NCBI GenBank assembly: GCA_023666425.1
Contig: JAMPCA010000001.1
Coordinates: 510,762 to 551,591, forward strand
Direction of reading: 5' to 3'
From: Muribaculaceae bacterium
GTDB lineage: Bacteria > Bacillota > Clostridia > Lachnospirales > Lachnospiraceae
Length of the DNA stretch: 40,830 bases
Position numbers and translations under genes: made by a program. Below, in pieces: positions 30,541-39,711 of this stretch. The notes under the pieces were generated by a model. The model saw only the letters and a program-made list of their open reading frames with translations. It was not told the DNA's origin and ran no database searches. Every line of letters starts with the position of its first letter. Within the stretch, counting starts at the first letter, position 1.

Positions 30541-31473
30541 ATGCGGGTGATTTTTATGGGAACGCCGGATTTTGCGGTGGGAACGCTGGAAGCGATTCTT
30601 GCGGCGGGACATGAGGTGGCGCTGGTAGTGACGCAGCCCGACAGGCCGAAGGGGCGGGGGAATGCCGTGCATTTCTCCCCGGTGAAAGAATGCGCGCTGG
30701 CGCACAGTCTTTTGCTTTACCAGCCGAAGCGGATTCGGGAGGCGGAGAGCGTGGAGTATCTGCGGGGTTTTGCCGCGGATATTGTGGTAGTCGTCGCCTT
30801 CGGACAGATTCTGCCAAAAAGTATTCTGGAAATGCCGAAATATGGCTGTGTAAACGTGCACGCCTCCCTGCTTCCGAAGTACAGGGGAGCCGCGCCGATC
30901 CAGTGGGCGATTATAAATGGCGAGGAGATCACGGGAGTTACCACCCAGCGTATGGACGAGGGCGTTGACACCGGAGATGTGATCGCGAAGCGGGAGCTGC
31001 GCATCGCGGCGGACGAGACGGGGGGAAGCCTTTTTGACAAGCTGGCGCTTCTGGGAGCAAAGCTCTGTGTCGAGACGATGGAGATGCTGGAAAAAGGGAC
31101 GGCAGTTTTCATTCCGCAGGATCACGAAAAGAGCACGCACACCTCCATGATCACCAAGGAGCTGGGAGATCTGGACTGGAGCAGACCGGCGGCGGCGCTG
31201 GAGAGGCTGGTGCGCGGCCTGGATCCGTGGCCGAGTGCCTACACCTATCTGGGCAGTAAGACCTTTAAAATCTGGAAGAGCGAGGCACTCTTAACGGACA
31301 GTGGAGCCGCGCCGGGAACCGTGGTGCGGGCGGATAAGACCGGCATCTATGTGCAGACGGGAGAGGGACAGCTCGTGCTAAAGGAAGTACAGCTCGAGGG
31401 AAAAAAGCGCATGGATGCGGCCGCTTTTGTCAACGGCTGTCATATTACAGAGGGAACAGTCCTCTGCAGTTAA
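30541..31473 (+). CDS. fmt: Methionyl-tRNA formyltransferase (310 aa)
   Basis: VIFMGTPDFAVGTLEAIL at the start, NVHASLLPKYRGAAPIQWAI (in two parts) with the catalytic Asn-His, and MDEGVDTGDVI are the formyltransferase signature. The C-terminal domain from about residue 205 binds tRNA. It formylates Met-tRNA for translation initiation. Start and length are standard, and it is only three bases after def. Confidence 0.97.
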   Translation: MRVIFMGTPDFAVGTLEAILAAGHEVALVVTQPDRPKGRGNAVHFSPVKECALAHSLLLYQPKRIREAESVEYLRGFAADIVVVVAFGQILPKSILEMPKYGCVNVHASLLPKYRGAAPIQWAIINGEEITGVTTQRMDEGVDTGDVIAKRELRIAADETGGSLFDKLALLGAKLCVETMEMLEKGTAVFIPQDHEKSTHTSMITKELGDLDWSRPAAALERLVRGLDPWPSAYTYLGSKTFKIWKSEALLTDSGAAPGTVVRADKTGIYVQTGEGQLVLKEVQLEGKKRMDAAAFVNGCHITEGTVLCS

Positions 31474-31517
31474 AAGGAAAATAGATTGCAGTGCCATATA
31501 TGGCAGGAAGGAGCAGT

Positions 31518-32219
31518 ATGTATCTATATTGGGATCCGACGTATATTCTGGTGTTGATCGGAGCGGTGATCTGCATGATCGCTTCCGCCCGGGTGAAGAG
31601 CACTTTCAACAAATATTCGAAATACCGCAGTCTGTCCGGTATGACCGGCGCGCAGGCGGCGGAGAGGATTCTCCGGGCGGCGGGGATTTACGACGTGCAG
31701 GTGCGCCATGTGTCCGGCAGTCTTACGGATCACTACAACCCATCGAACAAGACGCTGAATCTGTCAGATACGGTGTGCAGCCAGACCAGTGTGGCGGCAG
31801 TCGGCGTGGCGGCTCACGAGTGCGGCCATGCAATCCAGCACGCGCGGGGCTATGTGCCGCTGACTCTGCGCAGTGCCTTTGTGCCGGTCGCGAATATCGG
31901 CTCTGCGCTGGCGTGGCCAGTGATCATCGTTGGCGCCCTGATTAACAGCCGGATGTCCATGACCATCATCAACATTGGAATTTTTCTGTTTTCCTTTGCG
32001 GTTCTCTTTCAGATCATCACCCTTCCCGTGGAGTTCAACGCCTCCCGGCGGGCGCTTGTGATGCTGGAGGAGCAGGGGATTCTTGCGCCGCAGGAGCTGG
32101 TATATACGAGAAAAGTGCTGGGTGCGGCCGCCCTCACCTATGTGGCGTCCGCCGCCGCGGCAATTCTGCAGCTTTTGCGAATTCTTATACTGTTTGGAGG
32201 AAGAGGAAGGGATGACTGA
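31518..32219 (+). CDS. YugP-like zinc metallopeptidase (233 aa)
   Basis: ATG 31518 follows AGGAAGGAG; GTG 31491 is disfavoured. An N-terminal span (YILVLIGAVICMIASARV) is followed by AHECGHAIQHARGYVPLTLR with H-E-x-x-H (near residue 99). Two further spans lie near 130-175 and a C-terminal span near 205. This is the neutral zinc metallopeptidase family of membrane proteins typified by Bacillus YugP. Its substrate is not known. The stop overlaps the rsmB start by eight bases. Confidence 0.88.
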   Translation: MYLYWDPTYILVLIGAVICMIASARVKSTFNKYSKYRSLSGMTGAQAAERILRAAGIYDVQVRHVSGSLTDHYNPSNKTLNLSDTVCSQTSVAAVGVAAHECGHAIQHARGYVPLTLRSAFVPVANIGSALAWPVIIVGALINSRMSMTIINIGIFLFSFAVLFQIITLPVEFNASRRALVMLEEQGILAPQELVYTRKVLGAAALTYVASAAAAILQLLRILILFGGRGRDD

Positions 32220-33537
32220 TGTAAATATGCGCTCTCTGGCGCTGGATATTCTGCTTGCGGTCAATGAAGACGGACAGTACAGCCATATTCTTCTGAACCA
32301 GGTGCTGGAAAAATATCAGTATCTTCCGAAGCGGGAGAGGGCATTTCTGACCCGCCTTGTCGAGGGGACATTAGAGCGGCAGATTACGCTGGATTATGTA
32401 ATCAATGCATTTTCAAAGACAAAGGTGCATAAAATGAAGCCGGTCATCCGCAATCTTTTGCGCCTTGGCGCTTACCAGATCATGTACATGAATTCGGTGC
32501 CGGATTCTGCGGCCGTGAGCGAGGCGGTGAAGCTGGCCAAAAAGAGAGGCTTTACGGGACTGTCCGGCTTTGTGAACGCTGTGCTGCGCTCCATTGCAAG
32601 GGACGGGGGAAGCAGGGTAGAGTGGCCGAACGGCAGGGAAAAGCCTGTGGAGGCGCTGAGCATCGCCTACTCCATTCCCCAGTGGATCATTCAGATGTGG
32701 GCGGACGCTTACGGCATGGACAAAACGAGGGAGATTCTCTCCGGTTTTTCGGAGGAACAGGGATTTTCCATCCGGGTGAATTTGCAGAAGACCACGCCGG
32801 AGCAGCTGATGAAGGAACTTCGCGGGGAGGGGCTTACCGTAGAGCAGCTTTCCATGCCCTGCGCTCTTTTTGTGAGCGGCGTGGATTACCTCAAGGGCTT
32901 AAAGAGTTTTCAGGAGGGCAAATTCTATGTGCAGGACATGAGCTCCATGCGGGTGGCGGAGCTTGCGGATGTGCAGCAGGGGGATTATGTCATCGACATT
33001 TGTGCGGCGCCCGGAGGGAAAAGCCTGCATTTGGCGGAGCTTCTGAACGGTACGGGCATGGTGGAGGCGAGGGATCTGAGCGCGCGCAAGGTAGAGCTGA
33101 TCGAGGAGAACCTGAGACGGCACGGGGCGCAGAATCTGCGTGCGGTGCAGATGGATGCGTCGGTGCACGATGAAGGCTCCGTGGAAAAGGCCGATGTGCT
33201 GATCTGCGATCTGCCCTGTTCGGGGCTTGGGGTGCTCGGCCGGAAGCCGGACATCCGTTACCGCATGACCATGGAGCAGGCGAAGGAGCTTTCTCTTTTG
33301 CAGAGGACGCTTCTTGGCACGACGCAGGATTATGTGAAGCGCGGGGGAAGCCTGCTGTACAGCACCTGCACCATTCACCCGGCGGAGAATGAAGAGAATG
33401 TCGCGTGGTTTCTGCGCGAATACCCAGAGTATGAGCTGCTTTACGAGGAGCAGAGTTTCCCGGGAGGGGAGAACCGGGACGGATTTTTCCTTGCAAAGTT
33501 TAGGCGGGGCACGAAAGAGACAGAGGGGATTTTTTAG
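32212..33537 (+). CDS. rsmB: 16S rRNA (cytosine(967)-C5)-methyltransferase (441 aa)
   Basis: The start is ATG 32212 (MTDVNMRSLALDILLAV), overlapping the preceding gene. The N-terminal NusB-like RNA-binding domain (about 1-140) has KRERAFLTRLVEGTLE. The methyltransferase domain has DICAAPGGKSLHLAEL, DLPCSGLGVLGRKPDIRY (catalytic Cys) and YSTCTIHPAENEENV (second Cys). It methylates a single C of the 16S rRNA. Length is normal, and the stop is immediately followed by rlmN. Confidence 0.93.
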   Translation: MTDVNMRSLALDILLAVNEDGQYSHILLNQVLEKYQYLPKRERAFLTRLVEGTLERQITLDYVINAFSKTKVHKMKPVIRNLLRLGAYQIMYMNSVPDSAAVSEAVKLAKKRGFTGLSGFVNAVLRSIARDGGSRVEWPNGREKPVEALSIAYSIPQWIIQMWADAYGMDKTREILSGFSEEQGFSIRVNLQKTTPEQLMKELRGEGLTVEQLSMPCALFVSGVDYLKGLKSFQEGKFYVQDMSSMRVAELADVQQGDYVIDICAAPGGKSLHLAELLNGTGMVEARDLSARKVELIEENLRRHGAQNLRAVQMDASVHDEGSVEKADVLICDLPCSGLGVLGRKPDIRYRMTMEQAKELSLLQRTLLGTTQDYVKRGGSLLYSTCTIHPAENEENVAWFLREYPEYELLYEEQSFPGGENRDGFFLAKFRRGTKETEGIF

Positions 33538-33539
33538 TG

Positions 33540-34580
33540 ATGGAAAAACCGGACGTCAGATCCATGACGATGGAGGAGCTGACGGAATTTATTGTAAAAA
33601 CAGGAGAGAAGCCCTTTCGGGCGAAACAGCTCTACGAGTGGCTGCACCTGCGGGGCGCGGCGGATTTTTCGGAGATGACAAATCTTTCCAAAGAGCTGCG
33701 CAGGCGTCTTATGCAGGAGGCGAAGCTTGTCGTCCTTAAGCAGGAGGCGGTGCAGATATCCGCGCTTGACGGCACGCGGAAATACCTGTTTGCGCTGGAG
33801 GACGGCAGTGTCATTGAGAGTGTATTTATGCGCTACCGTCATGGCAACAGCGTGTGTATTTCCTCGCAGGCAGGCTGCCGGATGGGCTGCCGCTTCTGTG
33901 CTTCCACGCTGGATGGGCTGGCGCGGAATCTGGCTCCCTCGGAGATGCTGGAACAGGTTTACAGGATTGCGAAGGACGTGGGCGAAAGAATCAGCCATGT
34001 GGTAGTCATGGGAACCGGGGAGCCGCTGGATAATTACGACAATCTTCTGCGTTTTCTTAAGCTTCTCACCGACGGGCAGGGGGTAAATATCAGCCAGCGG
34101 AACGTCACAGTCTCCACCTGCGGGCTTGTGGAAGAAATCAAAAAGCTTGCGCAGGAAAAGCTGGCCATTACGCTGGCGCTTTCCCTGCACGCGGGCAGTC
34201 AGGAAAAACGCCTGGAGCTGATGCCGGTGGCGAAGCGGTATCCGCTTTCAGAAGTGCTGGAGGCCTGCCGTTACTATTTTGAGCAGACCGGCAGACGGAT
34301 CACCTTCGAGTACAGTCTGATAGAGCATGTCAACGACAGCCGGGAGGATGCGCAGATGCTTGCAGGGCTGCTTTCGGGCATGAACTGTCATGTGAACCTG
34401 ATTCCGGTGAATCCGGTCCGGGAGAGGAGCTACGCACGGCCGGAAACGGGAGTGGTGGAGAGCTTTCGGGGCGTTCTGGAGCAAAAGGGCATTCCCGTGA
34501 CGGTGCGCCGGGAACTTGGGAGTGATATTGACGGCGCCTGCGGCCAGCTGCGCAGAAAATATACGCAGGAAAAAGCTTAA
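33540..34580 (+). CDS. rlmN: 23S rRNA/tRNA adenine-C2 methyltransferase (346 aa)
   Basis: The radical-SAM cluster is CRMGCRFCA (C-x3-C-x2-C, near residue 113). It is followed by VVMGTGEPLDNYDNLLRFL and the substrate-site LAITLALSLHAGSQEKR. The C-terminal catalytic Cys lies in DIDGACGQLRRK. It forms 2-methyladenosine in 23S rRNA and tRNA by a ping-pong Cys mechanism. The preceding gene ends one to three bases earlier. ATG 33540 is preferred to the overlapping GTG. Confidence 0.95.
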   Translation: MEKPDVRSMTMEELTEFIVKTGEKPFRAKQLYEWLHLRGAADFSEMTNLSKELRRRLMQEAKLVVLKQEAVQISALDGTRKYLFALEDGSVIESVFMRYRHGNSVCISSQAGCRMGCRFCASTLDGLARNLAPSEMLEQVYRIAKDVGERISHVVVMGTGEPLDNYDNLLRFLKLLTDGQGVNISQRNVTVSTCGLVEEIKKLAQEKLAITLALSLHAGSQEKRLELMPVAKRYPLSEVLEACRYYFEQTGRRITFEYSLIEHVNDSREDAQMLAGLLSGMNCHVNLIPVNPVRERSYARPETGVVESFRGVLEQKGIPVTVRRELGSDIDGACGQLRRKYTQEKA

Positions 34581-34594
34581 TGACAGCGGAAATG

Positions 34595-34623
34595 TTGCAT
34601 GAGCCGGAAACTTGTGTTAAGAT
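34595..34623 (+). promoter_or_regulatory. Promoter before the phosphatase-kinase pair
   Basis: TTGCAT, 17-base spacer, TAAGAT. It is followed by a purine-rich run of repeated AAGGAGCA units (about 34625-34654) ahead of the ATG at 34667. Confidence 0.5.
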
Positions 34624-34666
34624 ACAAGGAGCAAAAGAGTAAAGGAGCAAAGGAGCAGCGAGAGGG

Positions 34667-35386
34667 ATGAGATCGTATTCCGTATCGGACACCGGCATCC
34701 TGCGCGAAATGAATCAGGATTACTGTTTCGCGTCGGATTTGCCCGTTGGAAATCTCCCGAATCTTTATATTGTGGCGGATGGTATGGGCGGCCATAAGGC
34801 CGGCGATTACGCTTCCCGGTATACGACCCAGCGGATCGTAGCCTCCGTGACAAGAAATAAGGGAGTGGAGCCGATTCCAATTTTAAAAGAGGCAATCACA
34901 ACGGCCAACCAGCTTCTGATAGAGGAAGCCAGGGAGGATGCGGCCAAATACGGTATGGGCACTACAGTTGTCGCGGCGACGGTCGTGGACGGCAGGCTTT
35001 ACGTCGCGAATATCGGCGACAGCCGGCTGTACATCGTCAATGGCGGGATACGTCAGGTGACTGTGGATCATTCCTATGTGGAGGAGATGGTGCGCCTCGG
35101 CAAAGTAGATGCCAAAGAGGCAAGAATACATCCGAATAAGAATATTATCACCCGGGCAATCGGCGCCGCAGAGGACGTGGAGGCGGACTTTTTTGAGGTG
35201 GAGCTCGCCGGGGGAGAGAGACTTTTGCTCTGTACCGACGGCCTGACCAACATGGTGGAGGATTTTACCATAAGGGACGTCATGCTGCAGAGACAGACGC
35301 CCGAGGAGCAGGTGAAGCAGCTGGTGGAGCTTGCCAACAAAGAGGGCGGCAGGGATAATATTACCGTAATGATTGTAGAACCGTAA
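34667..35386 (+). CDS. PP2C-type serine/threonine phosphatase (239 aa)
   Basis: The metal-binding motifs are ILREMNQDYCF, YIVADGMGGHKAGDYA, LLCTDGLTNMVED and GGRDNITVMIVEP, in order. This is the complete PP2C/Stp (PrpC) set. It removes phosphate from proteins phosphorylated by the PASTA kinase encoded 17 bases downstream. This phosphatase-kinase pairing is nearly universal in Firmicutes. It acts in the cytosol with Mn or Mg. Length is normal. Confidence 0.95.
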   Translation: MRSYSVSDTGILREMNQDYCFASDLPVGNLPNLYIVADGMGGHKAGDYASRYTTQRIVASVTRNKGVEPIPILKEAITTANQLLIEEAREDAAKYGMGTTVVAATVVDGRLYVANIGDSRLYIVNGGIRQVTVDHSYVEEMVRLGKVDAKEARIHPNKNIITRAIGAAEDVEADFFEVELAGGERLLLCTDGLTNMVEDFTIRDVMLQRQTPEEQVKQLVELANKEGGRDNITVMIVEP

Positions 35387-35406
35387 TTTTCTATAGAGGT
35401 GGAATG

Positions 35407-37491
35407 ATGTTAACAGATGGAACATATTTAGCAGACCGCTATGAGATCTTAAGCAGGATCGGCGCGGGGGGTATGTCGGATGTATATAAGGCGAAGGATC
35501 ATATCCTCGGCCGTTTTGTGGCGGTCAAGGTGCTTAAGACCGAGTTTTCCGAGGATCGCAGCTTCGTCGCGAAGTTTCGCACGGAGGCACAGTCTGCCGC
35601 GGGCTTAGAGCATCCGAATATTGTCAATATTTATGATGTAGGAAGTGAAGAGGGACTCCACTATATTGTGATGGAATATGTGGAGGGTATTACCCTTAAG
35701 ACATATATAGAGAAAAAGGGACAGCTGTCTTTTAAGGAATCCACGAGCATCGCAATTCAGGTGGCACGGGGAATCGAGGCGGCCCACAACAAGCAGATCA
35801 TTCACCGGGACATCAAGCCGCAGAATATTATGATCTCCACCGAGGGCAAGGTGAAGGTCATGGATTTTGGTATTGCAAAGGCGGCGTCCTCGAACACGAT
35901 CAGCTCCGATGTGATGGGCTCCGTGCATTATTCTTCACCGGAGCAGGCGAGAAATGGTTTCGTGGACGGGCGCAGCGATATCTATTCCCTCGGCATCGTG
36001 ATGTACGAGATGGTGACAGGGCGCGTGCCCTTTGACGGGGATACCACGGTGGCGGTCGCGATCCAGCATCTGCAGGAGGAGATTCCGAATCCCGGGGAGT
36101 ATGCGAAGGAGCTTCCGCCCAGCATGGAAAAGATCATTTTAAAATGTACGCAGAAGAACCCGGACAGGAGATACCAGGCGATCGGGGATCTGCTGAATGA
36201 TCTGCGCCGTGTGCTCGTGAATCCGGAAGAGGATTTCGTGGCGGTCGCGCCGATGGACAACGGCAAGACAAAGGTGATCAGCAGCGATGAGCTGAGACAG
36301 ATTAAGGACCGGAGTGCGGAACCTGCACCGGAGCCGGTCGTGCCGAAGATGGACAGATATCCGGATGAGGATGAAAATGAGGACGAGGAGGACGATGGCC
36401 TGAGTCCGAGGATGGATAAGGCCATGACCATCATGGGCATCGTGTTTGCCGCGGTGATTCTCATTGTGATCATTTATCTGATAGGCAGTGTCTTTGATCT
36501 GTTCCGCTTTGGAGGGGGCAGCGACAAAAATACAGAGACACAGCAGACCGAGACGCAGACGGAGAGTGAGTTTGAGACGCAGACGGAGTCCGAGAATCTG
36601 GTGCAGATGATTTCCCTGCTGGATCTGACGCAGGAGGACGCCCAGAGCAGGCTGGAGCCTATGGGACTGTATCTCTTTGTTGTCGCGACACAGAAATCCG
36701 ACAAGCCGGCCGGGACGATTTTGGATCAGGACATTCAGGCCGGAACGATGGTTCCGGAGGGAACTACGGTCAACGTGGTGATTGCCGGGACGGAGAACGT
36801 CAATCATGTGGACGGCGAGAATCAGAGTGTGACCGTGCAGTCGGTCGTGGGAATGATGGAGGCAGATGCGGTCAAGACCCTTGAGAACCAGGGCTTGCAG
36901 GTAATCAAGGATTACGCGTACAGCGATTCGGTAGAGGCGGGCAAAGTGATTTCCCAGAATCCGGCAGGAGGCAGCAGCGCGGCGTCCGGAAGCAAGGTGA
37001 CCATTGTGGTCAGTCAGGGACAGCGGTCCGTGACGGTGCCCTCCGTTCTTGGAGATAAGCAGGAAAAGGCGACCCAGACGCTTACGGATGCGGGGCTGAA
37101 GGTCAAGATTGCAGAGGCGTACAGCGATTCGGTAAAGGCCGGGCTTGTCATTTCCCAGAGTGTTTCCAGCGGGAAGACCGTTCCGGCGGGGACAGAGATT
37201 ACGATCACGGTCAGCCTTGGACCGGAAGAGGTATACTACAGCTTTTCCGGCAGCTACAACGCGCCGGAGGGAGCGGTCAGCGTGACGTATGCCCTTGTTG
37301 GCAGCGACGGCGTCACCTACGACAGCGGAGACGAGGATGCGGGCAGTGCAGTCTACGTCAGCGCGAGCGACATGGAGTGCAGCTCCGGTACCGTCACTAT
37401 TGTCTGGACGATTGTGACGGTGGACGAGGAAGGCTTGTCCGAGACTACGACTAAGACAGAGGAGTATCCGGTGAACTTTACGAAGCAGTAG
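35407..37491 (+). CDS. prkC: PASTA-domain serine/threonine protein kinase (694 aa)
   Basis: The N-terminal kinase has RIGAGGMSDVYKAKD, VAVKVLK (catalytic Lys), IIHRDIKPQNIM, VMDFGIAKA and GSVHYSSPEQA. A Pro-rich acidic juxtamembrane region is followed by one span (near residues 338-360, IVFAAVILIVIIYLIGSVF). Three PASTA repeats follow (about 400-460, 470-535 and 536-600; for example SVTVPSVLGDKQEKATQTL), then an extra C-terminal beta-rich domain of about 80 residues. It senses muropeptides outside and phosphorylates cell-wall and translation proteins. ATG 35407 is preferred to ATG 35404 because of the spacing to AGAGGTGG. The start is 20 bases after the phosphatase. Confidence 0.93.
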   Translation: MLTDGTYLADRYEILSRIGAGGMSDVYKAKDHILGRFVAVKVLKTEFSEDRSFVAKFRTEAQSAAGLEHPNIVNIYDVGSEEGLHYIVMEYVEGITLKTYIEKKGQLSFKESTSIAIQVARGIEAAHNKQIIHRDIKPQNIMISTEGKVKVMDFGIAKAASSNTISSDVMGSVHYSSPEQARNGFVDGRSDIYSLGIVMYEMVTGRVPFDGDTTVAVAIQHLQEEIPNPGEYAKELPPSMEKIILKCTQKNPDRRYQAIGDLLNDLRRVLVNPEEDFVAVAPMDNGKTKVISSDELRQIKDRSAEPAPEPVVPKMDRYPDEDENEDEEDDGLSPRMDKAMTIMGIVFAAVILIVIIYLIGSVFDLFRFGGGSDKNTETQQTETQTESEFETQTESENLVQMISLLDLTQEDAQSRLEPMGLYLFVVATQKSDKPAGTILDQDIQAGTMVPEGTTVNVVIAGTENVNHVDGENQSVTVQSVVGMMEADAVKTLENQGLQVIKDYAYSDSVEAGKVISQNPAGGSSAASGSKVTIVVSQGQRSVTVPSVLGDKQEKATQTLTDAGLKVKIAEAYSDSVKAGLVISQSVSSGKTVPAGTEITITVSLGPEEVYYSFSGSYNAPEGAVSVTYALVGSDGVTYDSGDEDAGSAVYVSASDMECSSGTVTIVWTIVTVDEEGLSETTTKTEEYPVNFTKQ

Positions 37492-37498
37492 GTGACAG

Positions 37499-38380
37499 AT
37501 GCTGGGGAAGATTGTAAAAGGAATTTCCGGTTTCTACTATGTGTATGTAGTGGGAACCGGAATTTATGAGTGCAGGGCAAAAGGAATTCTTAGAAAACAG
37601 AAAATGAAACCGCTGGTGGGGGACTGGGTGGAGATGGCTGTTTTAGACGAGGCGGAGAGGCTGGGCAATGTCGAGACGGTTCTTCCCCGTACCAACGCCC
37701 TTGTCCGCCCGGCGGTGGCGAACATAGACCTTGCGCTGGTGGTTTTTGCGGCGGCGAAGCCTGCGCCGGTCTATAATCTCCTTGACCGTTTTTTGTGCAT
37801 GATGGAGTTTCAGAAAGTGCCTGCGGTCGTCTGTTTTAACAAGTGCGATCTGGTGACGGAGGAGGAGAGACAGCACCTGCGCCAGATTTATGCGCCTGCC
37901 GGGTATCCGGTGCTCTTTGTCAGTGCAAAGACCGGAGAATGCATGGAGGCGTTGAGAGAGCTGCTGGACGGGAAGACGGCCTCTGTGGCGGGTCCCTCCG
38001 GCGTGGGAAAGTCCTCCCTGATCAATGCCCTGCAGTCCGAGGTGCAGATGGAGACGGGTGCGATCAGCGAGAGGGTTGAGAGGGGAAAGCACACGACAAG
38101 ACACGCGCAGATCATCCCACTGGCAGAAGATACCTTTATCATGGACACGCCGGGCTTTAGCTCCATGGATGTGCCGGGGCTTGAGAAGGAAAAACTGTGG
38201 ACGTGTTACCCGGAATTTGTCCCCTATGAACCGTCCTGCCGTTTTATCGGCTGCAGCCATTTGCGCGAGCCGGACTGTGGCGTGAAGCAGGCGGTGGAGG
38301 AGGGGAAGATCAGTCCGGTGCGCTATGAAAATTACCGGCTTCTCTACGAGGAGCTTAAGAATATACGGAGATACGGATAG
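37499..38380 (+). CDS. rsgA: Ribosome small-subunit-dependent GTPase A (293 aa)
   Basis: An OB-fold N-terminus is followed by the circularly permuted GTPase order: VVCFNKCDLV (G4) before GPSGVGKSSLINAL (G1), then HTTRHAQIIPL (G2 region) and FIMDTPGFSSMD (G3). A C-terminal zinc finger is seen in CRFIGCSHLREPDCGV. It checks 30S maturation. It lies 7 bases after prkC; in several Firmicutes RsgA is a substrate of the kinase, which fits the neighbourhood. Confidence 0.95.
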   Translation: MLGKIVKGISGFYYVYVVGTGIYECRAKGILRKQKMKPLVGDWVEMAVLDEAERLGNVETVLPRTNALVRPAVANIDLALVVFAAAKPAPVYNLLDRFLCMMEFQKVPAVVCFNKCDLVTEEERQHLRQIYAPAGYPVLFVSAKTGECMEALRELLDGKTASVAGPSGVGKSSLINALQSEVQMETGAISERVERGKHTTRHAQIIPLAEDTFIMDTPGFSSMDVPGLEKEKLWTCYPEFVPYEPSCRFIGCSHLREPDCGVKQAVEEGKISPVRYENYRLLYEELKNIRRYG

Positions 38381-38385
38381 AAGAT

Positions 38386-39045
38386 ATGAGGCAGATTATG
38401 AATTGTTTATCACCATCTATACTGGCGGCAGATTTTTCCATGCTGGGAGAGCAGATCCGCGAGCTTGACGAGGCGGGAGCCGCCTATGTGCACATTGATG
38501 TGATGGACGGAAGCTTTGTGCCGAGCATTTCCTTTGGAGTTCCCATCATCGAATCCATCCGCAAGTGTACGGAGCGCATCTTTGATGTACATCTGATGAT
38601 CGGGGAGCCCATTCGCTATATTGGAGAGTTTGCGGGGGCAGGAGCCGATATCATCACCGTTCACGCCGAAGCCTGCAGGCATTTGGACCGCACGATCGAC
38701 GAGATCAAGGACAGAGGCCTTTTGGCAGGAGTGGCAGTCAATCCGGCGACGCCGGTTGCGGCTGTGCAGCATGTGCTTGACAAGGTGGATATGGTGCTGG
38801 TTATGACGGTCAATCCGGGCTTTGGAGGCCAGAGACTGATTCCCTACACCATTGATAAGGTGCGGGAGCTGAAGCAGATGGTGGACAGCCGGCATCTTAA
38901 GGTGGATATCGAGGTGGACGGCGGGATCACGAGGGATAATGTGGCGAATGTCATGGAGGCAGGGGCGAATGTCATTGTCTCCGGTTCAGGAGTGTTTCAG
39001 GGCAATATCAGGGAAAATGTGAAAGGTTTTCTGGAAATCATGTAG
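38386..39045 (+). CDS. rpe: Ribulose-phosphate 3-epimerase (219 aa)
   Basis: MNCLSPSILAADFSMLGEQI at the start, DVHLMIGEPIRYI, LVMTVNPGFGGQRLIP and DIEVDGGITRDNV are the TIM-barrel epimerase motifs with the catalytic Asp/His metal residues. It interconverts ribulose-5-P and xylulose-5-P. The real start may be ATG 38398 (four codons later), which has GAGG at the right distance. It lies five bases after rsgA. Confidence 0.95.
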   Translation: MRQIMNCLSPSILAADFSMLGEQIRELDEAGAAYVHIDVMDGSFVPSISFGVPIIESIRKCTERIFDVHLMIGEPIRYIGEFAGAGADIITVHAEACRHLDRTIDEIKDRGLLAGVAVNPATPVAAVQHVLDKVDMVLVMTVNPGFGGQRLIPYTIDKVRELKQMVDSRHLKVDIEVDGGITRDNVANVMEAGANVIVSGSGVFQGNIRENVKGFLEIM

Positions 39046-39063
39046 GAGAAAGGAAGGAAGCGT

Positions 39064-39711
39064 ATGAAGTACCTAATCGTAACTGGCGGAGAGATACCGG
39101 ATGAGTTTGCAGCAAAGGTAGTAATGATGGGAGGGTTTGAGGTGATCATGGCGGCAGACGTCGGCATGGAGTTTTTGTATAGGGCAAAGATCCAGCCTGA
39201 CATTATTGTCGGGGATTTCGATTCGGCAGACCCGGAGATTCTGGATTACTTCCGCAGCCAGGAACAGATAGACATCTGTATGCTGCCGTCGGAGAAGGAC
39301 GACACGGACACGGAATTTGCCATTCGGGAGGCGATTTCCAGAGGGGCAAGGGAGATTACGATTCTCGGCGCTACGGGCACCCGGCTGGATCATGTGCTGG
39401 GAAATATTGCGCTGCTGGGGATCGGCCTGGAATCGGATGTGAGGATTGAGCTTCTGGATCCTTACAACCGGATTCGCATGATCGACAGACCCTTTACCCT
39501 GCGCAAGGACGAGCAGTATGGGAAGTATTTATCGCTGATCTCTTTCTCAGACCAGGTCACGGGCGTGAGCATCACGGGCGTAAAATATCCGCTTTCGGAC
39601 TACACGATGGGGGGCTTCAATTCTTTGGGCGTCAGCAACGAGATTGTGGACGAGGAGGCGACGATCAGCCTGACCTCCGGACGGCTTTTGATGGTGGAAT
39701 CGAGAGATTAA
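39064..39711 (+). CDS. thiN: Thiamine diphosphokinase (215 aa)
   Basis: The N-terminal catalytic domain has PDIIVGDFDSADPEIL, DDTDTEFAIREAISRG and LGATGTRLDHVLGNI, the thiamine pyrophosphokinase signatures. The smaller C-terminal domain (about 140-215) binds thiamine, with VTGVSITGVKYPLSDYT. It makes thiamine diphosphate from thiamine and ATP. AGGAAGG precedes ATG. It lies 18 bases after rpe, as is common in Firmicutes. Confidence 0.95.
   Translation: MKYLIVTGGEIPDEFAAKVVMMGGFEVIMAADVGMEFLYRAKIQPDIIVGDFDSADPEILDYFRSQEQIDICMLPSEKDDTDTEFAIREAISRGAREITILGATGTRLDHVLGNIALLGIGLESDVRIELLDPYNRIRMIDRPFTLRKDEQYGKYLSLISFSDQVTGVSITGVKYPLSDYTMGGFNSLGVSNEIVDEEATISLTSGRLLMVESRD

Noticed and set aside
29992-31140. 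Long leftward frame opposite def and fmt
   Set aside because: It covers two certain genes, has no start signal, and its His/Arg/Leu-rich composition is typical of antisense shadow.
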